Shown here in pieces: positions 29,162 through 38,129 of a stretch of 64,000 nucleotides of DNA; the stretch's first letter is position 1, and each line of letters begins with the position of its first letter. Position numbers and translations under genes: made by a program. The DNA is from Chloropicon primus (taxonomy: Eukaryota > Chlorophyta > Chloropicophyceae > Chloropicales > Chloropicaceae). The stretch spans positions 992,001 to 1,056,000 of the forward strand of contig CP060757.1 of assembly GCA_023205875.1 (NCBI GenBank). Direction: 5' to 3'. The notes beneath the pieces are model-generated. The model searched no databases, was not told the DNA's origin, and was given only the letters and a program-made list of their open reading frames with translations.

Positions 29162-30289
29162 ATGACGCTGTCTCCGGAAGCGGTTTCGCCCGCGGAGCTG
29201 GTGAACAGGTGCCGCGTCCTGAGCGAGCGGGTGGCGCAGCACAACAGGCGGATGAAGGCGGACGAGCAGGCCTTGGGTTCGGAGATCGACACGGCGTACA
29301 GGGAGCTGAGGAGCCAGATTGAGAGTTCGAGGGACAGCGGGACGGGGGAGGACGAGGGGCTCGAGCAGCTCCTGCTCGCGAAGAAGATCTACGAAGGCCA
29401 AGGTCCAGGGGGGGACCTGCGCATCATGAGCTCGACGACCAAGAAGACTCCAATCATGCTCAAGTACCTCCTGGGCAAGGAGACTGCCGGGGTTCTCATT
29501 CGTTTCGACCAGAGGCTCAAGCTGAAGCAAGAGTACTTCAAGTTTCGCCACGCCGCGGCCCTGATCTTCACGATCGTGCCCCTGATCCTGGGCTTCGGGC
29601 TGAGGCGAGCCACTCAGATGGAGGCCATGGGGGAGCAGGGAAGCTTGTCTCCTCCCCTGTGGGTGGCCACCCAAGCTTACGCCGCCTGGCTGGTGTACTT
29701 TTACGTGTCCTTGGCACTCAGGGAGAACATCCTGGTCATGAACGGGAGCGACATCAGGGCATGGTGGATCCACCACCACTACATCATGGTCCTCTTCACT
29801 TTGGTTCTGATGACGCTCCCGACGGAGAGCAAGGCTTTCAAGATTTTCTCCGAGAAGTTCATCTTCTTCAACGTGCTGCAAGGGCTGATCATGATGTTCC
29901 AAAACAAGTACCAGTCGAGGAGACTGTACAGGCAGATAGCCCTCGGCAGAAACAAAACGATGGACGTGGTGAGCACGGAGAGCTCGCCAGGGAAGGGCCA
30001 CCTCCTCGTTCTGTACCCGGCTCTTTTCGCTATGCAAGCGCTACAGTTTGCTGTGGCGATAGACGCAATCTTGTATTCTGCGAACGACTTCTTCAGCGAG
30101 GTGGGGTGGCTCGACAACGTGCCCTCCAGCACAGACCTGAGGAGCTCAAGAGGCGTTTTCGTGTGCGGTGTTCTGTTCATGATTCTGGCTCTCGGTAACT
30201 TGCTCTCCACCCTCGCGACGATCTTCTCCAAAGCCAAAAAATCTTCGAGGAGGAACGCAAAGTCTTCGAGCAACAAAAAGAGCAGATAA
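29162..30289 (+). CDS. TMEM120-like membrane protein
   Basis: 375 residues. A coiled-coil start (LVNRCRVLSERVAQHNRRMK) leads into YLLGKETAGVLIRFDQRLKL and KQEYFKFRHAAALIFTIVPL, family landmarks, then about six membrane helices with the HHHYIMVLFTLVLMTLP segment. The tail is Lys/Ser rich. TMEM120/TMPIT proteins are dimeric ER or nuclear-envelope proteins with an ELO-elongase-like fold that binds coenzyme A; enzymatic role unsettled. Confidence 0.88.
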   Translation: MTLSPEAVSPAELVNRCRVLSERVAQHNRRMKADEQALGSEIDTAYRELRSQIESSRDSGTGEDEGLEQLLLAKKIYEGQGPGGDLRIMSSTTKKTPIMLKYLLGKETAGVLIRFDQRLKLKQEYFKFRHAAALIFTIVPLILGFGLRRATQMEAMGEQGSLSPPLWVATQAYAAWLVYFYVSLALRENILVMNGSDIRAWWIHHHYIMVLFTLVLMTLPTESKAFKIFSEKFIFFNVLQGLIMMFQNKYQSRRLYRQIALGRNKTMDVVSTESSPGKGHLLVLYPALFAMQALQFAVAIDAILYSANDFFSEVGWLDNVPSSTDLRSSRGVFVCGVLFMILALGNLLSTLATIFSKAKKSSRRNAKSSSNKKSR

Positions 30290-30351
30290 TATTACTGCCT
30301 GCTTAATAACTTTACTATAAGCCAACTACCAAGATGTATCCACCAAACCTT

Positions 30352-32079
30352 TCACAAGATCTTCTGGGCTGATCCGCTTGCCGGAATGCTCACAGGCAGA
30401 CCTTCGTCCACCACGCGTTCCCGCCGAGGAGTTGTGGAGAGACCTGCGAATTCCCCCACCGTCATTGCCGCAGGCCTGAATTCCTCCATCCATTCTCCAT
30501 TCGTGGTGGGGCGGGGAAGGCCTGCTGCTGGTGCCTTTGGGGTTGCGAAAAGCACCGTGCCCCCATCCAGGCCGAGAGATGGGCAGTCGCTCTGCTTCAG
30601 CAGCGTGAGCAGGACCTGGTTCTTGTGCGAGAAGTAGCTTTCAGAGAATTTCCTCATGGCCTCGTCAAATTCTGGCACAGGCGTTTCCAGCAACGGCTCG
30701 TCGGCGGATTTTCCTTTATCGGCGTCACTCGTCGTGGTTTCCAGATTGACAAGCAGAGCGGGAGAGTCCCACTCCTCGAGCACAGAGTCTGGACTACGCT
30801 TCGTGACAGCCGCAGTTTTGTTTTCCTTGGTGTCCTCCGCTGTCATAGCACCAGCCTCGGAATCGCCGCCGCTAAACGACTTCCCTTGCGACATTGCAGG
30901 CCCTCCGCTGCTGCACAGGACAAACTTGTGTACCAGCGCCGCCTTTGTGCTCGACCCCAAGGCAGACTCTAGTTGGGATACATATGGAGTTTCCAACCTT
31001 CTGTAGCTGATCCCCGAGCAAGCAAAGTTCGTTGTCAAGGAGTCCCGTGAGCTGCTCTGCTGCTCCGGAGATGGTTCCTCCTGGCGTGATTTGGTGCACG
31101 ACCCAGCTTCACTGGAAGAGGAACTGGCAGCAACACTCTGGGTGTAGTGCAGGGGAGCGTAAGGAAAGCTCTGTGGGCTCGTGAAGGAACTCGCAGGAGA
31201 GTCCCCCGAGGCTGCGCTGCTGAGCATGGGCGAAAAGTATTTTGGACTCTGAGCAGTCTTCGCAACGCCGGGCCGTTGCCAGAAACTGCGGAGGCCGCGG
31301 CCTTCGGGAGACAGAAGAGGGTTGTCCTCGTCCAGGCTGCATGGGGAAAGACCGCCGGGGGACTGCTCGCCCCCCCCCGGCGATCGCAGAATCTGAACCC
31401 CCGGACTCGGCGCTTTGCCTCCCGTGATGTAATCCTCGAGAATCACAAAGGGGCTCGACCGGGCGCGGGCACCGCCTTCCTGGCACAGGTCACGTCCCAA
31501 CGCTCCCCGAGGACAACGAAGAGGAGACTTGAGCCTCAACGCGCCCTCGGGGAGAGCTTGGAACGAGCAGTCGCAGTGTTCCCACCGTCGTCTCCCCGAT
31601 GCTTTGCCGCCGCGCTCGCTCTCCGAAGCGCGGCTTGGCATCTCGCGCCCATTCTCCAGCAGATAGTTGAGCCTGTGCGCCGAGGTCGGCGGAGAGGGGA
31701 AGGCGTCCGCGACCGCCAGCCTCTCCTCGAAGGAGGCCTGCATCGCTTGCACTTGCTCTGGACTCAGGCTCGCCCCCCCGGAGGTCCTCGACAACGTCTT
31801 CAGGAATTGGAAGTGGCCCTCCAGGCTGCGGATGATCTCGGGGTTCAGCTCCAGCAGGTCCGCCTTCCCTCGACCCTTCCTCCTCTTGTACTTGGTCCTC
31901 TTGAAGAACGCGCGGACGCCCGACCAGAAGCTCTGCCCACCATCATCCTCTCCATCGTCACCACCGAGCTCGGCCGCGAGGTGCGCCCGCAAGAACTCGT
32001 GGTAGGCCTCCATGCCACCCTCCATCGTCGTCCAGTACGGCCGTTCCCCATCCCTCGAGACGCCCTCGCCTCCCTCCAT
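30352..32079 (-). CDS. Unknown, mostly disordered 575-residue protein
   Basis: ATG 32079 (MEGGEGVSRDGERPYWTTM) is preferred over the upstream codon at 32277, because the intervening DNA is AT-rich with poly(A)-like runs, as a leader would be. An N-terminal helical part (EAYHEFLRAHLAAELGG; FWSGVRAFFKRTKYKRRK with a nuclear-signal-like basic cluster; SLEGHFQFLKTL) is followed by about 400 residues rich in Ser, Pro, Gly with many SP sites. No catalytic domain seen. Could be a nuclear or cytoskeletal regulator; function unknown. Convergent with TMEM120, 62 nt between stops. Confidence 0.7.
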   Translation of the reverse strand: MEGGEGVSRDGERPYWTTMEGGMEAYHEFLRAHLAAELGGDDGEDDGGQSFWSGVRAFFKRTKYKRRKGRGKADLLELNPEIIRSLEGHFQFLKTLSRTSGGASLSPEQVQAMQASFEERLAVADAFPSPPTSAHRLNYLLENGREMPSRASESERGGKASGRRRWEHCDCSFQALPEGALRLKSPLRCPRGALGRDLCQEGGARARSSPFVILEDYITGGKAPSPGVQILRSPGGGEQSPGGLSPCSLDEDNPLLSPEGRGLRSFWQRPGVAKTAQSPKYFSPMLSSAASGDSPASSFTSPQSFPYAPLHYTQSVAASSSSSEAGSCTKSRQEEPSPEQQSSSRDSLTTNFACSGISYRRLETPYVSQLESALGSSTKAALVHKFVLCSSGGPAMSQGKSFSGGDSEAGAMTAEDTKENKTAAVTKRSPDSVLEEWDSPALLVNLETTTSDADKGKSADEPLLETPVPEFDEAMRKFSESYFSHKNQVLLTLLKQSDCPSLGLDGGTVLFATPKAPAAGLPRPTTNGEWMEEFRPAAMTVGEFAGLSTTPRRERVVDEGLPVSIPASGSAQKIL

Positions 32080-32327
32080 GATGCTCCCGACCCCCGTCTT
32101 CAACACCACTCCAGCTCCCAGCTCAGCTGACGTTTTTTTGAATTTTTGTAACGGTTTTTTTTCTCTTTGTAAGTGCTTTGAGTTTTGGAGAGAAATCATC
32201 CCCGATTGTTTTACAAAAGACTTATAAAATATGTGTATTGGAGAATCGAGCCTCGAGTCCCTCGGCAATGTCAGCAACCTTCAGCAAAGACGCGCGCTGC
32301 TGCGATCGTTCCTGTGGACGTCTCCTT

Positions 32328-33740
32328 TTAGGTCTTCAGCGCCAAGCGGACCGGGAGCTTCCAATTCAGTTCGCCCTTTGCCGCGGGAGTTCCCGTGAAG
32401 ATGTCAAAGGCGAACCGAATCTCCCAATCCAACTTGATCAGGTCGGTCTCGAACGAGGGAAAGCTGTCCCTGGGCACGTTGAAGGTGAAAGAAGTCCTCG
32501 TGGAGTGCAGGACGACGTCCTCGTCCGCGTACGCTTGCCTCGAGCTCGTCCTCCTGGCCCGGTTGGTCTGCTTCGGCCGGAGGATCGTCTCCTGGGCCAC
32601 CAGCTCGATCGCGACCTTCGAGCAAACGACTTCCGTGGGAAGGAAGTCGAGGACGCACTCGATCAAGTCGCCGGGCTGGACGTTCAGATCTCCCAGCAGG
32701 TGCAGGTGCACAAAGCAAGTCTCCCCGCAAAAGATGTTGTAGCAGCTCTCCCTATCGAGGTGCAGGGAGCTCAGCAGCTCCCTGTCCTCCGACTCCCGCC
32801 CGGAGTGGGAGTTCCTTCTGCCGTACCTCATGAACTCCGGCATGGTGTAGTCTCTCAGCGAGGAGCCGGGGGAGGGGAGATCATCCCGGTACTCCCCATC
32901 ACCCAGAGCCCCCACCGACCCAGAGCCACTCACTCGCGACGGCCTCTTCCCCCTGTTCTTGAAGTACATGTCGTTCCCGACCTCCGCCGCCTTCACCATA
33001 AACGCTTCCGCGGCAGCGTCGTCGTCGTCGGGGGGCCGCGTCACCCCACGGCCGGGAGAGCAGGCTTTGTGGGTCAGCGACGCCCAGAAGCAGATCGGAA
33101 ACGTCGCGCTGCTCTTCTCGAACTCCCTGCAGCCAGACGCACTCTTCTTGCTGGGCACCACCTTCACTGTGGACACTTTCAGCTTGTAGGCGTAGCTCAC
33201 GCTCGTGCCGGTGTACGAGGGAGGAAAGTGCTCCGGGATTTCCATGAACACCTTGAAGCTCTTTTGGGGCTCCGAACTTGTGAGTTTGAGCGGGTGGCTC
33301 GCTTTCCCGGACCTCCCAATGAGCCTCTCAATCTTCTTCCTCAACTTCTCTCCCGCTGCACCGGAGTCGTAGTCCCTGGCTCTCACCTCCACGAGCACTG
33401 GGTCCACTCGCTCGTGGCACAGCAGCTCAAACCTGATCTCCTCCGTCGTCTCCCGCTTCTTCCCCATCTGTGGCGCATCCTTCTCCGCCGACCCCGACTG
33501 CGTCGACGAGGACGCCCCGCCGCCGTCGCCCTCCTTGTACTCCTTGCTCCTCCCCTCCCCCTCGCCCTCCCCCTTCTCCAAGCTCGAGCGGTCACACGCC
33601 GAGGAGCTCGCAATCGATTCCTCCTCGAGCTTCACCTTGACGACCGCCTCGGCGGTCTCCCCAGGCAGCTGCAGCGCCCGTCCGAACTCGACGTGGTAAT
33701 GGTGCCCCACCACCACCTTCGCCTCCTCCCCCTCCGCCAT
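32328..33740 (-). CDS. RGP1-like subunit of the Ric1-Rgp1 Rab GEF
   Basis: 470 residues from ATG 33740. Central FMEIPEHFPPSYTGTSVSYAYKL and C-terminal FTFNVPRDSFPSFETDLIKLDWEIRF are the arrestin-like beta-sandwich signatures of RGP1. The acidic, Ser-rich segment at about 45-95 is disordered. RGP1 with RIC1 activates Rab6/Ypt6 at the Golgi for retrograde traffic. GOS28 in the same window works in the same organelle. Start codon lies 138 nt from the divergent mRNA-export-like gene. Confidence 0.75.
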   Translation of the reverse strand: MAEGEEAKVVVGHHYHVEFGRALQLPGETAEAVVKVKLEEESIASSSACDRSSLEKGEGEGEGRSKEYKEGDGGGASSSTQSGSAEKDAPQMGKKRETTEEIRFELLCHERVDPVLVEVRARDYDSGAAGEKLRKKIERLIGRSGKASHPLKLTSSEPQKSFKVFMEIPEHFPPSYTGTSVSYAYKLKVSTVKVVPSKKSASGCREFEKSSATFPICFWASLTHKACSPGRGVTRPPDDDDAAAEAFMVKAAEVGNDMYFKNRGKRPSRVSGSGSVGALGDGEYRDDLPSPGSSLRDYTMPEFMRYGRRNSHSGRESEDRELLSSLHLDRESCYNIFCGETCFVHLHLLGDLNVQPGDLIECVLDFLPTEVVCSKVAIELVAQETILRPKQTNRARRTSSRQAYADEDVVLHSTRTSFTFNVPRDSFPSFETDLIKLDWEIRFAFDIFTGTPAAKGELNWKLPVRLALKT

Positions 33741-33878
33741 TGCTTCCCCCACCACTCTCCCTCTCCGCTCTCTCTCTGTTCGCGCGCCCCGCGAAGACTT
33801 TGAAAAGTCACTCGGTGGGCGAAGCTCTCGGTCGGTGGGCCAAAGGGAGGCGAGTTGGTTGTTGCGGGGGACGGGACG
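33741..33878. promoter_or_regulatory. 138-bp bidirectional promoter, RGP1 / UAP56-binding protein gene
   Basis: Whole interval between opposing ATGs; GA/CT rich on the RGP1 side, no TATA box seen. Confidence 0.55.
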
Positions 33879-34641
33879 ATGGCGATGGGGGGGGAGGAGG
33901 GAGAGAAGGGGACGTCGGGCCTGAGCATGAGCTTGGATGACCTGATAAAGAAGGAGAAGAAGGGGAAGAAGCCGGGGACCAAGAAGGGGGAGAAGGGGAG
34001 GGGCGAGGAGGGACGAAGGCAAAGGCAACGCGGAGGCAAAGGCAGGGGGGGGCAACAAGGGGGGGGGCAACAAGGGGGGCGGGGGAGGTGACCTTCGGTC
34101 GAGGCTGGGAACGAGGCAGGGCCGCGTGGAGAAGGGGGGCGGAAGGGGGAGACCGGACAACAAGAACAACAACAGAGACACCGGGTCCGCGAGGGGCAAT
34201 GCCGAGCGAGAAGAGCGACCTTCTTACCCCGAGAAGGTGGACTACAACACGGAGTCGGGAGAGCTCGTCGTCACGCTCAAGGACGTCGAGATTGTGAGGG
34301 TGGACTGGTCCGGCAACATGACCATGACCACCGGTGGCAACATGACCGAAGAGTACTTTGAGGCCCTGAACCGGGCGTTGAAGCCAATTCTGTACCGCCT
34401 GCAGAAACAGGAGGAGAACTGGAGCATCACGGACGGAAGGAGGATCATGCGATTCTTCGACGGAGTCTGCATGCCGCCGACGGGCCCCCTGTCGAACCAG
34501 AGGGCCTACAAAATCAGTCAGGGCTACAAGTACTTTGGAAGCAGCAACAGGAACGGCTACGCCGGCAGGGGGAGGGGGAGGGGAAGAGGGGGCTACGGAA
34601 GCTACGGCAGGGGGAGGGGGGGCTACGGTGGCTACTGGTAG
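33879..34641 (+). CDS. UAP56-binding, RGG-tailed mRNA-export-like protein, read in two frames
   Basis: The ATG at 33879 opens a frame with LSMSLDDLIKKEKK, a UAP56-binding motif like that of ALYREF, UIF and plant UIEF export adaptors; it ends at a stop at 34089-34091. A second frame (+1), open from about 33945, carries the conserved body (YPEKVDYNTESGELVVTLKD, TEEYFEALNRALKPILYRLQ, MRFFDGVCMPP) and an RGRGRGRGGYGSYGRGRGGY tail to 34641. Overlap lies in two G8 runs near 34045-34075. No intron of ordinary length joins the frames, so a one-base indel (assembly or real) is likely. Probable nuclear mRNA-export adaptor. Confidence 0.65.
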
Positions 34642-34990
34642 CCGGCCCGCTCTTGGACAGCCAGGCGTCAAAGTGCGGCAGAGACGCTCTTGTTCAAGTA
34701 TTCTTGCGCGACCTGGCGGACCAGTGGAGCTTTCACGTATTCGGGTTGCCATCACTAACTGTAATTCAACTGCACTGGTCTTCTCTCGGTGGCCCGTTGT
34801 CGCAGCAAGTCGACAGGAGCCCCAGTTTTGGGGGCAGCCCAGAGTCGTGCTTCCTCATCATGGCAAGTGTCCCCCCCCCCTCCCCCTTCCTCAATCCCTC
34901 CGATCGAAGGAAACAAACGAAAATTCTCATTCTCCGTGCTCTCTTCGGCGGCGGCCTCGACTGAGGAGGAAGAGACCAAGGAGGAGGAGG
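34642..34990. other. 349-nt intergenic segment before HAKAI
   Basis: Holds the 3' flank of the RGG gene, and a C-run at 34871-34882. Short frames only; one from ATG 34860 has no family character. Confidence 0.5.
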
Positions 34991-35810
34991 ATGGTGGGCT
35001 CCCTGAGCGTGGACTTGAAGGGGGAGGCCACGTTTCTCGGGTCACCGCGCGATCGGAGGCCGGGGGAAAAGGTAAGGCTCGCGCGTGCGCGCACTTTGCT
35101 TGCTCGCGCTTCTTTTTTTCTTCTTTTTTTGAAGAGGCCTCTTCAACCCTCCTTAGGTTATTGATCTTGAGGCGGAGGGAGGGGGAGGCCGCGCTCACGC
35201 GTCCTCGGGACGCCTCGGAGCCGCCGCGTGGTCCCAGTGTGATGAGAATACCATTCATCAAATCACCATCTTTCGGATGATATGCCTCTAACAGGGCAAT
35301 GATTAGTTTGAATCCTAGTTTTCTGACTGGTGACCCCGCTCGCGCAGCCAAAGAGAGAGGGAGGCTCGTTGTGCGGTTGAACGCGCGCGTGCTTCGGCGG
35401 AGAGAATGCGCGCGCATGTCGCGCCCCCCCCCAAAAAAAAACGACGCAAGTATTGACCCGGAGACCCTCTTTCGCTTCCCCTCGAACAGGTGCACATTTG
35501 CAGCAGGTGCGACTATCCCATCGCAATCTACGGCCAGCTGTGGCCATGCAGGCACGCATTCTGCCTCCAGTGCGCGGAGGAGATGCTCCCGACGTGCTAC
35601 CTCTGCTTCTCTCGGGTCGAGGAGGTGAGGAGGATAGAGGCGACGAGGCAACCCTTGTACCTCTGCGCGGTCTGCCTCAAGGGCTACGACAGCCTCGAGG
35701 AGCTGACGGCCCTCGTCAGGGCGAACGGGGGCGCGTGCTGCCAGGGCCAAGAGAAGGCGGCGGCGGCGGAGAACCCGCCGCCCAAACAGTCCTTGATGGA
35801 AATTGGGTAG
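34991..35810 (+). CDS. HAKAI-like RING protein (m6A writer accessory subunit)
   Basis: Exons 34991-35071 (MVGSLSVDLKGEATFLGSPR and seven more codons) and 35490-35810, phase 0; 133 residues. RING: CSRCDYPIAIYGQLWPCRHA, then FCLQC and CYLC, matching plant HAKAI with its PIAIYGxLxPCxHAFC pattern. A following short finger begins LYLCAVCLKGYDSLEEL but lacks the two His that complete this C2H2 element in other HAKAI proteins. HAKAI stabilises the nuclear m6A mRNA methyltransferase complex. The usual Pro-rich C-terminal tail is missing. The 418-nt intron contains a C/D snoRNA candidate. Confidence 0.82.
35234..35330 (+). ncRNA. Intronic C/D-box snoRNA candidate
   Basis: Within the HAKAI intron an AT-rich island of about 97 nt is bounded by a terminal stem (CCAG 35234-35237 with CTGG 35327-35330). 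Next to the stem are a perfect C box GTGATGA (35239-35245) and a perfect D box CTGA (35323-35326). An internal CTAA (35288-35291) followed by AATGATT could act as D'/C'. Guide segments would be the bases just before D (gaatcctagtttt) and before D' (gatgatatgcct). I could not match either guide convincingly to rRNA from memory, so the target is open. Confidence 0.65.
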
Positions 35811-36278
35811 AGAGAATCTAACGAAAAGAAGTACGTCGTCGTCGTCGTGCCCCTTTGTCGGTGTGGTTTGGCGCGACCCTCTCAGCTTTTCAGGGGAAAG
35901 GCGGGAACCCGGGCCGCGCTCGCTCGCGACTCCTCCCAAGAAATTGTTGCCTCGGCCTGGGAGAGGCTCTGGAGGGAGGGAAGGAATTGCCGCGAGCACC
36001 GCCGATCAAGGCGAAACGTTTTTGAGGAGCCAGGGACTCCTGTACCATACTGTGTACAATACGGAACCAATCAAAAATAAAGAGAACTTGTAATGTAGTC
36101 GACGAGGGGACTGGACCTGTCCCGACTCGGGAAGCCGGAGATGAAGCCAAAACCAAACGAAAAACGTGCCGCCTTTCTTTTGATCATCCTCATGCGATCT
36201 TGATCTCGAGATTTGCTGACTGGGCGGGAAAAAATCAAGCACGTGCGTGCTGCGAGCGCTTCTGGCAGAACGACGACG
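35811..36278. other. 468-nt segment: HAKAI 3' flank and next gene's leader
   Basis: Contains (GTC)n at 35836-35850, an AT-rich stretch 36045-36100 with TGTAA at 36089-36093, and a further leader region. No gene seen. Confidence 0.5.
36089..36093 (+). terminator. TGTAA poly(A) signal candidate of HAKAI
   Basis: 279 nt past the stop; the first TGTAA after the gene, in an AT-rich patch. Confidence 0.35.
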
Positions 36279-37790
36279 ATGGTGACGGAGGAGAGGAGGA
36301 GGCGCGGCGAGGAGGGGGCGGTGGTTTTGGACCTGAGGCACCTCGACGGTCTCGTCGCGGAGTGCCTGGAGGACTTGCGGGAGCCCGCGGCGTGCGAGCG
36401 GGCGAGGTCGGAGGTCCTCGAGGGGAACATAAAATCCGCAATCCGCCTGGCGCAGGGGGAGAGCGGAGGGTCGTCTGTCCTGGAGGACAGGCGCCTGCTG
36501 TTCAAGCTGTACAAGGAGCAATTCGTGGAGCTCGCCCAGAACGCGTCGAGCGTGGAGGACACCCAGAGCGCCCTGCTCTGGTGCAGGGAGACGCTCGCCC
36601 CCATGGCTCTCGAGGCGTACCCGGAGGCTTACTCGGAGTTCAAGCAAGCCCTCCTGCTCGCGACGCTGAGCTCGTGCGGCGTGGGCAGGGAGGAGAATGT
36701 TGGCTCCCTGTCGAACAGGAGGGCGCTGGCGGGCGCGATTTGCGGGGCCCTGAGGAAGGCTGCGGGAGCGACCCCACCGAGGCTCGCGAATGTGCTGAGG
36801 TACCTCTTGCTGCTGCACCGCAGGCATCGCGTGGCCGAGGGCGGGAAGGGGAAGGCCGAGGACGTGGACGTGAGGCTGATCGAGTCGCAGGACGGCCCCA
36901 TGCTTCCCGCCGAGGGTCGGGTCGCCTCCTCGAGGACGTTCCCGGAGGGCGACGTCCTCCTCCTGAGGGACGCGGCCGGCATCACGAGGGAGGAGGCCGT
37001 CGAGGCCCTGAGGCGCGAGGACGGGGACATCGACTCGGCCGTGTCGAGCGAGCTCTGCCGATCCAGGCTGAGGGAGGCCGAGCTGAGGGAGATCCTCCTG
37101 GAGTACGCCCAGTACCGCGGCCTCCGAGGGGGAGGCGAGACTGGGGCGTCCGACTACGCCCTCGTGCGCGAGATCGCGACCGCGGTGGTCGAGGGGAGGG
37201 CGGGGGCTGGGGTCTTGTCCAAGATCCCGCAGCTCGCGGCCTCCCCGGCGTTCATGTTCGAGCTCCGGCGGTTCGAGCTCCTGGAGCGCCTCCGCCGCGG
37301 GGACCGTGACGGGGCGCTCGACATCGCCCGGTCCGACCTGCCAGACCTCGTGGAGAGGGACGAGAGCCTCCTCAGGGAGCTGAAGAGGACGATGATGGCG
37401 TTCGTCACGACGACGACGACGACAACGACGACGAATGCGACGGAGGACGAGGTCGACGCCGCGTGCGACGCCATCCTCCGCGCCCTGGGTTGGAGCCCCC
37501 CGCGGCTGATTTGTGTGCTGAGGGTTCTCCTGGGGTCCCACCGGGCCTGGCACGAGCGAGAGATGCGCAGGGACAGGCTCCAGGACGCCCTCGGTCTCCC
37601 GGATCTCGTCGTCGCACGTGACGGGTGCTGCAAGGAAGAGGGGGAGGTCGAGGACGATGAGTCGCCCTTCGAGGAGCCTGCCGTCTTGACTTTGATGGAC
37701 TTTCTGTCCTCCACGAGGGCCAGGGCGATCGAGCTCCTGCGCACGCACGACGGCAACCTGGAGCAGTGCCTGGAGACCGTGTTCGGGTAA
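36279..37790 (+). CDS. Tandem CTLH-CRA / UBA-like protein
   Basis: 503 residues from ATG 36279. The first half has a CTLH-CRA-like helical module (VLEGNIKSAIRLAQGE, LLFKLYKEQFVELAQNA). It is followed by a UBA/NAC-like helix bundle (LLLRDAAGITREEAVEALRR). A second CRA-like module (PAFMFELRRFELLERLRRGD, GALDIARSDL) and a C-terminal UBA-like segment (ARAIELLRTHDGNLEQCLET) repeat the plan. CTLH-CRA proteins scaffold the GID/CTLH ubiquitin ligase, and UBA-like ends bind ubiquitin, so a role in protein turnover is likely but not proven. A (ACG)n run at 37408-37440 encodes poly-Thr. Confidence 0.65.
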   Translation: MVTEERRRRGEEGAVVLDLRHLDGLVAECLEDLREPAACERARSEVLEGNIKSAIRLAQGESGGSSVLEDRRLLFKLYKEQFVELAQNASSVEDTQSALLWCRETLAPMALEAYPEAYSEFKQALLLATLSSCGVGREENVGSLSNRRALAGAICGALRKAAGATPPRLANVLRYLLLLHRRHRVAEGGKGKAEDVDVRLIESQDGPMLPAEGRVASSRTFPEGDVLLLRDAAGITREEAVEALRREDGDIDSAVSSELCRSRLREAELREILLEYAQYRGLRGGGETGASDYALVREIATAVVEGRAGAGVLSKIPQLAASPAFMFELRRFELLERLRRGDRDGALDIARSDLPDLVERDESLLRELKRTMMAFVTTTTTTTTTNATEDEVDAACDAILRALGWSPPRLICVLRVLLGSHRAWHEREMRRDRLQDALGLPDLVVARDGCCKEEGEVEDDESPFEEPAVLTLMDFLSSTRARAIELLRTHDGNLEQCLETVFG

Positions 37791-38129
37791 GAAGGACTTG
37801 GTGGGGCTTGGCGGGGCTTGGTGGGAGGAGGAGCCGTCGAGCAGTACCCCGGAACGAACAAACCAAAGGAAACCGCTTGAATGTAATGTATAGAAAAAAT
37901 TCTCCTGCAGACTTTCGGTGAGAGAAGATCAGATGGATCTTTCCCAGACGACCAAGTCCTAGAGTTTTTGTTTTTTTGTCTTTTTCTTGTTGTTGTTGTT
38001 GTGCGCTCACTACTCCCCCATCCATCAGCGCGCGATCAAGGGCGAGGGAGGTTCAACAGCACCTTGGGTCGTCGCTCAATCCTTTCGCCTCGCTTGCCTG
38101 CTTTGACGCACGCATCGACGCACATCACC
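37791..38129. other. 339-nt intergenic segment before the mannanase gene
   Basis: Begins with (TTGGTGGGGC-like) repeats near 37799-37824, has TGTAA at 37882-37886, and a (TTG)n run at 37987-38001 in the mannanase leader. An in-frame extension upstream of ATG 38130 is not protein-like. Confidence 0.5.
37882..37886 (+). terminator. TGTAA poly(A) signal candidate of CTLH-CRA gene
   Basis: Lies 92 nt past the stop. Confidence 0.45.

Noticed and set aside
34088-34119. 32-nt GT...AG segment as an intron in the RGG export-like gene
   Set aside because: It is half the smallest intron seen here, and its removal leads into the wrong frame.
36200-37309. 369-codon plus-strand frame overlapping the CTLH-CRA gene
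   Set aside because: Composition is Arg/Gly-rich shadow sequence, and the alternative frame has clear helical modules.
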